Of a stretch of DNA of 33,510 bases, positions 23,101 to 29,600 are shown in pieces; the stretch's first letter is position 1; every line of letters starts with the position of its first letter. Under the pieces are notes generated by a model. The model had not been told where the DNA came from, did not search any database, and saw only the letters and a list, made by a program, of their open reading frames with translations. The translations under genes were made by a program, and so were the position numbers. The DNA lies in contig CP070691.1 of NCBI GenBank assembly GCA_020353195.1, positions 2,447,565-2,481,074 of the forward strand. Direction: 5' to 3'. The stretch is from Phycisphaerales bacterium (GTDB lineage: Bacteria > Planctomycetota > Phycisphaerae > UBA1845).

Positions 23101-24075
23101 ATGCAATACCGACAGCTGGGTCAGAGCGGCGTGGAGGTGTCCGAGATCAGCCTGGGCTGCTGGACGCTCGGTGGCCTGAATTGGGTTGACGGTGTGCCCA
23201 ACGGCTGGGCCGACGTCGATGACAATGAATGCATCCGGGCGATCCAGCGGGCGATCGATGCGGGCGTCAACCACTTCGACAACGCCGACTGCTACGGCAA
23301 CGGGCGGGCCGAACGCCTCCTGGCTCAGGCCCTGGGCGAACGTCGCCAGAACGTGGTGATCGCCAGCAAGGTGGGTCACTTTTGCGGCACGGCCCAGCAC
23401 GCTTACGAGGCGCTGCACGTCCGTCACCAGTGCGAGCAGTCTCTCAAGAACCTTCGGACCGACCATCTTGACGTGTACTACTTCCACCACGGCGACTTCG
23501 GCCCCGACGACTGCTACCTGGACGAGGCCCTGGAGACGTTCCACCGGCTTCAGGAGGAGGGCAAGATTCGGCTCGTCGGACTATCGGCATACTCCGCGGA
23601 CGATTTCCGGCGGCTGGTGCCGAAGATCAGGCCGACGGTGCTGCAAAGCTGGGCGCACCTGATGGACGATCAGTTCATCCGGCCCGGCGGCCCGGTGGCC
23701 CAGCTCCTCGCCGAGCGCCACATGTCGTTCGTGGCGTTCAGCCCCCTGGCCCAGGGTTTGCTGTTGGGCAAATACGATCCGGACAAACCGCCGCAGTTTG
23801 AGGCGGGCGATTTCCGTAGCGAGCGGGACCGGTTTTCCACCGAGAGTATCCGCAAAGTCAATGCCCAGGTTGATCAGGTCAAGCAGCGTTTCGGCGCCTC
23901 CGCAGAGCAACTCGCTCGCGTGGCCCTGCAATACGTCCTGGCGCATGACAACATTGCCTGCGTCATCCCCGGTTTCCGCAACACGCGCCAGGTGGTGTGC
24001 AACGTCTCCGCGGCGGGCAAGCCTCTCGGTGCCGAGGAAGTGGGGTTTCTTCGAGGTGTGTTCCTCGAAAAGTAG
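23101..24075 (+). CDS. Aldo/keto reductase
   Basis: NAD(P)H-dependent oxidoreductase of 324 aa with a TIM-barrel fold, expected to reduce aldehydes or ketones of sugars or related compounds in the cytoplasm. I chose ATG 23101 because GGAGG ends 4 bases upstream. The catalytic tetrad is visible: D60 in HFDNAD, Y65 in CYGNG, K90 in IASKVG and H129 in YYFHHGD. The C-terminal cofactor region ends with VIPGFRNTRQV, close to the common IPG...xxxxxN pattern. Length and motif order match the general YajO/Tas-like families, but the substrate cannot be predicted. It ends about 410 bp before the intact tRNA-Ser, inside the interval bounded by the two tRNA-Ser copies. Confidence 0.88.
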   Translation: MQYRQLGQSGVEVSEISLGCWTLGGLNWVDGVPNGWADVDDNECIRAIQRAIDAGVNHFDNADCYGNGRAERLLAQALGERRQNVVIASKVGHFCGTAQHAYEALHVRHQCEQSLKNLRTDHLDVYYFHHGDFGPDDCYLDEALETFHRLQEEGKIRLVGLSAYSADDFRRLVPKIRPTVLQSWAHLMDDQFIRPGGPVAQLLAERHMSFVAFSPLAQGLLLGKYDPDKPPQFEAGDFRSERDRFSTESIRKVNAQVDQVKQRFGASAEQLARVALQYVLAHDNIACVIPGFRNTRQVVCNVSAAGKPLGAEEVGFLRGVFLEK

Positions 24076-24127
24076 CTTGTTCCGGCATCTGGGAGGCTGT
24101 GGCGATGGCTCAGGGAGGCTGAGACAG

Positions 24128-24250
24128 ATGGCAGACATTCCCGGAAACCTCTACCTGGCGGGTTCCACGGTGCGAATTCCCGAGCACGATTTCCCGTTGT
24201 TCAAGCGCACCGCAGAGCGGCTTCATCCCCAGGGTTGTCAGGTCTTCATC
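24128..24250 (+). pseudogene. Possible truncated gene between the reductase and tRNA-Ser
   Basis: ATG 24128 follows a GGGAGG at good spacing and begins MADIPGNLYLAGSTVRIPEH, then DFPLFKRTAERLHPQG, which looks like real protein. The frame continues without a stop through the tRNA promoter and the tRNA gene, so the natural end must have been lost. The family is not recognised. Confidence 0.3.
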
Positions 24251-24354
24251 CGGCCGAGAACAAGGACGGCAGCGTACGGCGGTCGAGGGTGTTCTCCATG
24301 CGCCTGGACATTCCGGCCCTGCGGAATCCGAAGCCGTCGTCCTTTTTCTCGGCT

Positions 24355-24524
24355 GGGCGTTGACCTGAATGTGCCGGCGAGGAGGGGTGATGCTCCGAGT
24401 ATGCGGCTTGCCGGTATCGCGGTTTTTGCGTATGAAGCAAGCCGCAGGCGGGAGCTGCGGCGGCGATTCTCGTCGAGCTTCACGGGAGGAGTGGCCGAGT
24501 GGTTTAAGGCGACGGTCTTGAAAA
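24355..24524 (+). repeat. Direct repeat copy B: promoter region and 5' half of the intact tRNA-Ser
   Basis: Counterpart of 18948-19116. It includes the promoter and the tRNA-Ser up to the anticodon loop. The two copies bound about 5.4 kb that carries the remnants, the lipoprotein and the reductase. Confidence 0.8.
24408..24436 (+). promoter_or_regulatory. tRNA-Ser promoter
   Basis: TTGCCG (24408-24413), 17-base spacer and TATGAA (24431-24436), 48 bases before the tRNA. The element is retained without change in copy A while neighbouring bases differ, which supports its function. Confidence 0.55.
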
Positions 24525-24571
24525 CCGTTGTGCGGGAAACCGCACCGGGGGTTCGAATCCCTCCTCCTCCG
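24485..24571 (+). tRNA. tRNA-Ser (anticodon TGA)
   Basis: Acceptor stem GGAGGAG (24485-24491) pairs with CTCCTCC (24564-24570), and G is the discriminator base typical of tRNA-Ser. The anticodon stem ACGGT/ACCGT encloses CTTGAAA with anticodon TGA, which reads UCA/UCG-type serine codons. The long variable arm (GTGCGGGAAACCGCAC) is that of a class II tRNA, and the T loop is TTCGAAT. No CCA is encoded. All arms fold, so the gene looks functional. Confidence 0.95.
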
Positions 24572-24828
24572 ATTGCACGTCCCGACCTCGTCCGCATCAT
24601 CTGCGGCCGGCGTGGGCACGCGAGACGGTTGGCGACGCCGAGCGGCAGGTGATCATGGACGGGATCGTCCCTGGCATCGTCGATGATTGTGGCTGAGTCG
24701 TGCAAGCGGCACGCCCCAGGCCCGCCCGTTCGAACAACCACCCCAGGTCGGGTGGTTACCGGCTCATGCGGTTTCACCGGATCCCGGACGCGTGCCCGTG
24801 ATCTTGCTCATGCGCGCGCAGTTCCCTG

Positions 24829-25425
24829 CTAATACAGCTGCAGCCAGCGCGCACACACGGCAAACACGCTCGCCGCCAGGCTGATATAAGCCGCGGCGAA
24901 GGCGAACCGTCGTTGCTTCTGCAGGTCTGCGGAGGCGGACATCGAGGCGAATTCCGGAATACGGGCTGTACGAGCCAGCAGGTAGATGCCCACCAACGGC
25001 AGAGGAGAGGCCAGCCAAAGCCACAGCGGCGTCCCCGCCAGGAGGGGCACGGGCACGATGCCGAGCACGAGGACCAGCCAGAACAAGGCCGGAACGTCGC
25101 GAATGCCATAGCGAACCGAGGCGCCAAAAGCGACGCCCATCGCGACGACCAGCACGAGCCCACAGGCAACACCCTGTCTCAACAGGCCGAGGCCTACCAG
25201 TCCGATGGCCGCCAGCGCACAGAGCGTCACGCGCCGGAATGCCGCGAGTTCCGCCTCGACGTATTGTTCCGCCAGATCGCGCACACCCACCCGGTCGAAT
25301 CCGTATCCACATTCGGGGCACCGTCTTTCCGGAATCGCCCGAAGGTTATAGCCGCACTCCGGGCAGAACAGCGCGTCGTCGCTCGTTTCCTCAGTTTGGC
25401 TGGTTTGACGATTCGCGTTGTCCAC
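24829..25425 (-). CDS. Double-zinc-ribbon membrane protein
   Basis: Protein of 198 aa from GTG 25425, preceded by GAGG at 8 bases; an in-frame GTG at 25434 is also possible. The N-terminal part has two CPECG knuckles (CPECGYNL and CPECGYGF), together one zinc ribbon of four Cys. About five hydrophobic segments follow from residue 65 on (for example ALFWLVLVLGIVPVPLLAG). Zinc-ribbon membrane proteins of this pattern are abundant in planctomycetes and of unknown function. It overlaps the upstream gene of similar type by about 35 bases, so the two are surely co-transcribed. Confidence 0.75.
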   Translation of the reverse strand: MDNANRQTSQTEETSDDALFCPECGYNLRAIPERRCPECGYGFDRVGVRDLAEQYVEAELAAFRRVTLCALAAIGLVGLGLLRQGVACGLVLVVAMGVAFGASVRYGIRDVPALFWLVLVLGIVPVPLLAGTPLWLWLASPLPLVGIYLLARTARIPEFASMSASADLQKQRRFAFAAAYISLAASVFAVCARWLQLY

Positions 25426-25906
25426 GACCGTCACCTCGTATCGCGTTTCCGCACTCCGGGCACACGCCGCTGACGTTGCCGGTCAAGTCGTACGCGCAGT
25501 TCTGACAATGCCCCATCGGTGGTCGGCGATCGCGGTGCCAGAGCATGGCGGTCAGGAGGCCGAGCAGCACTGCAGCCGTGAGTAATGGCACATGGGCGAT
25601 TGAGCACGTGATTCCGTGTCTTGCATACGCGCGAAGGCGAGAGAATTGGTAGTCGCGAATCTCGTAGAACGATGAGATGAGGAACGATCCGGACCGCTCC
25701 GGCGGGACGGAGTGACCGGTGTCCAGATGTGCAACCGTGATTCTAAGATGCCCATCGTAGATCGCGATGTCGATCGTGACGTCACCTCCGGCGTATATGT
25801 ACCCAAACCCCTGCCACATGCTTACTCCCCAGGCTACCAGCACGCACACGGTGAACACCAGCCCCGCCCATTTGAGCACACGCGCTGTTCGGGAGCGTCG
25901 TCGCAT
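25391..25906 (-). CDS. Membrane protein with C-terminal zinc ribbon
   Basis: Protein of 171 aa from ATG 25906 (a GTG 24 bases upstream would precede the -10 element). A first transmembrane helix follows an Arg-rich start (about 12-30), then an extracytoplasmic beta-like part, a second helix (about 108-125, LLTAAVLLGLLTAMLW), and a zinc ribbon CQNCAYDLTGNVSGVCPECG. The wording of the ribbon is typical of planctomycete proteins. No ribosome binding site is seen, but TATAAT ends 7 bases before the ATG, which suggests a leaderless mRNA. Function unknown. It shares an operon with the next zinc-ribbon protein. Confidence 0.75.
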   Translation of the reverse strand: MRRRSRTARVLKWAGLVFTVCVLVAWGVSMWQGFGYIYAGGDVTIDIAIYDGHLRITVAHLDTGHSVPPERSGSFLISSFYEIRDYQFSRLRAYARHGITCSIAHVPLLTAAVLLGLLTAMLWHRDRRPPMGHCQNCAYDLTGNVSGVCPECGNAIRGDGRGQRESSNQPN

Positions 25907-25913
25907 GGCGCCA

Positions 25914-25919
25914 ATTATA
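25914..25919 (-). promoter_or_regulatory. -10 element before the zinc-ribbon gene
   Basis: A perfect TATAAT on the minus strand, 7 bases before ATG 25906. I could not identify a -35 box at 16-18 bases. The spacing would place the transcription start at or beside the ATG. Confidence 0.4.
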
Positions 25920-26049
25920 CCCCGTGGCACGATGGGGGATGCGAGCTTCGTCCCGACCCGTCGTCTGCCGTTCGCAGCGCCGCAATGCGGAGGCGGCGGG
26001 GCGACACGATGGGACGGTGCAGGGGCTTACGAACCGACAAGATCGGAGA

Positions 26050-26102
26050 GCGCAACCGCTCTGCGGGCGACTGCACCGGGCGTTCGAATCCCTCCTCGTC
26101 CG
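26050..26102 (+). pseudogene. tRNA-Ser-like 3' half
   Basis: AACCG (26054-26058), a variable arm TGCGG-GCGA-CTGCA, then CACCGGGCGTTCGAATCCC and CTCGTCC with discriminator G at 26102. Spacing equals that of the intact tRNA-Ser from the anticodon stem to the end. The 5' part (26012-26049) does not form a proper D arm and no TGG(C)CNGAG motif is present. The end CTCGTCCG is common for the tRNA-Ser that reads AGC/AGU codons, so it may be the relic of another isoacceptor. Confidence 0.55.
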
Positions 26103-26116
26103 TTCGGGCAGAAGGG

Positions 26117-28033
26117 TCAGGGGTCTCTTGCCTGAAACGCCCGAAGCGGCCTACGCACGGAAGACACGCGCCTCCTTGTTCGCAGCAGAGTCATGCCGGC
26201 CAGCAGCATTGCGAGCGATGCGTATGACACGGCGCCGCAGAGGACCGGGTACGGCATCCACACGTCGATGATGGGCCAGAAGACGACGACCGGGGTGTCG
26301 CGGAAGCGGGCGGAATCCACGCAGTCGGCCAGGCCCGCATCCAGCAGCTCCTGTTCCGTGATGATGTCCAGGTGCGCGATGGCCGACGGGGCGTCCCGGT
26401 TGTCAATGTCGACGACGCCGAAGGCTTCGTCCGACAACATCCACAGCCGCTCGTCGAGCACATCGGCGCGGCGGACCAGGCCGCGGTGGTCGGCCTTGCC
26501 CCGCTGCAGCAGCCGGGTCGGCTGCAGGTCAATGATCTGCACCGAGTCGACCCATTCCAGCGTCTCCTCATTGAAGTAGCTGAACGGGACGAGAATGAGC
26601 CCCTCATCCTCCAGCACGCGCAGTGCCTTCTCGTCGTAGGTGGCCTCGGACATGACGCTGGACATGTCCTGCTGCCCGATGACCACGCGCGACATCAGCT
26701 GCGGCACCCACGGTCTGGACACGTCGTACAGCGCCACGGCCGGACGCAGGTTGAACGTTCCGTCGAAGCCGACGGCTACGAGGCGGTCGCCGAGCGGGAC
26801 GAGGTGCGTGCTGAACCCCGGCACGACCAGCTCACCGGCGATCTGCGGGTCGAGCGCGCTCGACAGGTCGAGCACAAACAGCGGATCGACCTGCCGGAAC
26901 GTGACGACGTATCCGCGCGCCCCGTCGAAACGGACCGCCCACACGTCCTCGTCGGTCTCAATGGGGAGGCGTGACACGCGTTTGATGTCGTTCGGGTTCG
27001 TGATGTCGTAGTTGTACAGGGCGGCGACGTCGCGAAACTCGAACGGTGAGACCTGCATCCGTTCCTGGGTCACCACGCGAAAGACGTTACCGTGTTCGTC
27101 CATGAAGAACCGGTTGCGGATCAGGCCCGGCACGCGAAACGTGTCGCGAATCTCCATCTCGCCGGCAGGGTCGGAGATGTCGACGTAGGTGATCCGCGTG
27201 GTGTCGGTGAGGTCGGGGTCGGGCCCCGCGACGTACATCGCGGTGGGCGTCGCCATCACCTCCAGCGCCGCCCCGTATATCCGCTCGCGATTCGCCGACT
27301 GCGGATTCGCGGGATCGGAGATGTCGATCGACAGGACAAGCACGCTGTTCGCCAGGATCGGCGGTAGGACCGCCTCGCCGTCGGGGTCCGAGGGGTCCGC
27401 GCCGTTGGTGCTTACATCGTCAGGCGGGTCCGTGTCTTCCAGTTCGTTGGCGGCGAGATAGATCACCTCGCCGACGCGGCGGGTCGCCGTGACGTACCCG
27501 TTGATCGCGAACGGGACCACCAGGCTTGGATTCGACGGATCGCTGACGTCGTATACCCACAGCCGGCTGCCCGTGTATCCGGGCCGGACGAAGCTGTCAC
27601 CGACGCTCGCGTCATCGAAACCGACCGGCTCACCGGCGCAGTAGAACTGGTCGGCCGACGTGACCAGGAAGACGTGGTCGCCGTACACGTAAAGCTCGAC
27701 GCCGCGCCCCGTGGCGTCCGCACCACCCACGATTTGGGGGCGCTCGATGGCGCCGACGTCGATGATGCGCAGCCCGCGATAGCGGTTGGCCAGGTAAAGG
27801 TATCCGCTGTCGTACTTGACGATGTCGGCCTCCTCGATCTCGCGGGCGACGAGATTGGCCTGGTCGTCCTGATCGTCGCGGTTCATGTCGTCGTCGACCT
27901 GGTCGTCGGCGGTAGTGTCCCCGCCGGGGCCGCCTGCCGCACCGCCGGCGGAGCACCCGGTGACGGTGATGATCGCCCCGGTCATCGCGCACGCCAACCA
28001 CACCATCCGCCCACGTCGATGCAAGCGAACCAT
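26117..28033 (-). CDS. Lipoprotein with secreted beta-propeller domain
   Basis: Protein of 638 aa. I chose ATG 28033 because AGGAGGTG ends 5 bases upstream; the frame is open 57 codons further but without support. The signal ends at VTGC with Cys27 as the lipidation site. A Gly/Asp-rich low-complexity linker follows (residues about 28-60). The rest has repeated blades with IVKYDSGYLYLANRYRGLRI, VWAVRFDGARGYVVTFRQVD and PLFVLDLS, matching the secreted beta-propeller family (PF09826-like), usually annotated as WD40-related. A hydrophobic segment near the C-terminus (YASLAMLLAGMTLL) and a basic tail look like a second anchor, which is unusual in a lipoprotein. Its function is unknown. It is transcribed divergently from phoH. 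Confidence 0.82.
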   Translation of the reverse strand: MVRLHRRGRMVWLACAMTGAIITVTGCSAGGAAGGPGGDTTADDQVDDDMNRDDQDDQANLVAREIEEADIVKYDSGYLYLANRYRGLRIIDVGAIERPQIVGGADATGRGVELYVYGDHVFLVTSADQFYCAGEPVGFDDASVGDSFVRPGYTGSRLWVYDVSDPSNPSLVVPFAINGYVTATRRVGEVIYLAANELEDTDPPDDVSTNGADPSDPDGEAVLPPILANSVLVLSIDISDPANPQSANRERIYGAALEVMATPTAMYVAGPDPDLTDTTRITYVDISDPAGEMEIRDTFRVPGLIRNRFFMDEHGNVFRVVTQERMQVSPFEFRDVAALYNYDITNPNDIKRVSRLPIETDEDVWAVRFDGARGYVVTFRQVDPLFVLDLSSALDPQIAGELVVPGFSTHLVPLGDRLVAVGFDGTFNLRPAVALYDVSRPWVPQLMSRVVIGQQDMSSVMSEATYDEKALRVLEDEGLILVPFSYFNEETLEWVDSVQIIDLQPTRLLQRGKADHRGLVRRADVLDERLWMLSDEAFGVVDIDNRDAPSAIAHLDIITEQELLDAGLADCVDSARFRDTPVVVFWPIIDVWMPYPVLCGAVSYASLAMLLAGMTLLRTRRRVSSVRRPLRAFQARDP

Positions 28034-28187
28034 AGTGCACCTCCTGCGGTTATCAGTTTCCGGTTCTTCGAACTGGTGACGCATTGTACAGCAGGCCCAC
28101 GTGTCCGGCATGGGAAAAAATCCGTTCGCGGTGGAACAAAGGCGCGCGGCATCCTTCGCCGCCCCGGGCAAGCGGCGGGGACGAGCG

Positions 28188-28215
28188 TTGCCAAGGCCGC
28201 TCAAACCGGTATACT
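28188..28215 (+). promoter_or_regulatory. Promoter of the PhoH-like gene
   Basis: TTGCCA (28188-28193), 16-base spacer and TATACT (28210-28215). Each box matches the sigma-70 consensus at five of six positions. The predicted start (about 28222) is 2-3 bases before ATG 28225, implying a leaderless or nearly leaderless mRNA. Confidence 0.5.
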
Positions 28216-28224
28216 CCGGCGTTG

Positions 28225-29529
28225 ATGCGCAAGGTCTACGTGCTGGATACGAATGTTCTGTTGCACGACCCGTCCTCGCTGCTGCGCTTCGAGGACAATA
28301 CGGTCGTCATTCCGATCGACGTGATTCAAGAAGTCGACCGGTTCAAGCACGAGCAGTCTGAGCGGGGGCACAACGCCCGCGAAGTGTCCAGGCGTCTGGA
28401 TGCCCTGCGGAACGGGTCGAGTCTGGCCTCCGGCGTGCGGCTCGAAAACGGAATTGAGCTTCGGGTGTTCTGCGACCCGAACGACCCGCTCGTTCCCGGC
28501 CGGGTCAAAGCCGACAATAACATCCTGCGGATCGCCCGTCGCATTCAGCGCGACGAGCCCGACGTGCCGGTGATCATCATCACCAAGGATATCAACCTGC
28601 GCATCCGGGCCGACGCCATGGGGCTGCGCGCCGAAGATTACGAGTCCGACCGGGTGGTGCTGTCCGAGCTGTACAGCGGGCAGACGGAACTCGCGCTGCC
28701 GGCCCGGGACGTCGAGGCGCTGCGTACGGGGCAAGTGGTGACCGTATCCGACGGCGTGGAGCTCAGCCCCAACCAGTACGTTCTGGTCATCCCGGACGAC
28801 GGGTCGAAGAACACGGTGCTGGCCCGACGGAACGGGGTCAGCCCGTCGCTTCGGCCTATCGAGCGCTTCGAGCACGGTGTGTGCGGCATCAGGCCCCGCA
28901 ACAAGGAGCAGTTCTTCGCGTTTGACGCCCTGCTGGACGATCACGTCAAGCTGGCCACCATCATGGGCAAAGCCGGCACCGGCAAGACGCTTCTGGCGAT
29001 CGCCGCCGCCCTGCACCAGGTTCTGATCGGCAAGAAGAGTCGGGGAGTGGTGGTGGCGCGGCCCACGGTGGCGGTGGGCAAGGAGATCGGTTTTCTGCCT
29101 GGGGACATTGATCGGAAGATGGTCCCATGGATGCGGCCCATCGTCGACACCATCGAGTTTCTGTTCGACACCGCCCGGTCCATCGGTCGCAACACCGATT
29201 TCCAGTCGTTGTTCCGAAGCGGCGTCATCGAGATTCAGCCGCTGTCGTACATCCGGGGGCGAAGCATCAGCAACCGCTACATCGTCGTGGATGAATCCCA
29301 GAACCTCTCGCCGCTGGAGGTCAAGACCATCATCACCCGGGTGGGGTACGCGTCGAAGGTTGTCATGACGGGCGACCCCTACCAGATCGACAACCCCTAC
29401 GTCGACTCATCGAGCAACGGGTTCAACTTCCTGGTGAATCGCTTCCGCCCCGAGCCCATCGCCGCCCACATCGAGCTCCGCAAGGGCGAACGCAGCGAGC
29501 TGGCGGAGTTGGCCGCGAATCTGCTGTAA
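28225..29529 (+). CDS. PIN-PhoH ATPase (PhoH2/YlaK-type)
   Basis: Protein of 434 aa with an N-terminal PIN nuclease domain and a C-terminal PhoH ATPase. The PIN acidic residues are D8, E36, D97 and D122 (in LDTNVLLHD, IQEVDRF, VKADNN and TKDINLR). The PhoH part has Walker A GKAGTGKT (248-255) and Walker B IVVDESQN, followed by MTGDPYQID. PhoH2-type proteins are reported to unwind and cleave RNA. I chose ATG 28225 because it immediately precedes the PIN core (RKVYVLDTN); the frame is open upstream only by chance. No ribosome binding site is seen. No antitoxin-like gene is adjacent. Length is normal for the family. Confidence 0.9.
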   Translation: MRKVYVLDTNVLLHDPSSLLRFEDNTVVIPIDVIQEVDRFKHEQSERGHNAREVSRRLDALRNGSSLASGVRLENGIELRVFCDPNDPLVPGRVKADNNILRIARRIQRDEPDVPVIIITKDINLRIRADAMGLRAEDYESDRVVLSELYSGQTELALPARDVEALRTGQVVTVSDGVELSPNQYVLVIPDDGSKNTVLARRNGVSPSLRPIERFEHGVCGIRPRNKEQFFAFDALLDDHVKLATIMGKAGTGKTLLAIAAALHQVLIGKKSRGVVVARPTVAVGKEIGFLPGDIDRKMVPWMRPIVDTIEFLFDTARSIGRNTDFQSLFRSGVIEIQPLSYIRGRSISNRYIVVDESQNLSPLEVKTIITRVGYASKVVMTGDPYQIDNPYVDSSSNGFNFLVNRFRPEPIAAHIELRKGERSELAELAANLL

Positions 29530-29547
29530 AACTGAAACAGAAGCGGG

Positions 29548-29573
29548 CGCCGGGACCGCAGGGTGCCCCGGCG
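29548..29573. terminator. Hairpin between convergent genes
   Basis: CGCCGGG (29548-29554) and CCCGGCG (29567-29573) are perfect 7-base complements around a 12-base loop, in the gap between phoH and the VWA gene, which end toward each other. No T-run follows on either strand, so it would be at most a weak or factor-assisted terminator. Confidence 0.4.
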
Positions 29574-29600
29574 TGTCGCTCCGCCTCCGCGCCGCTGCGC

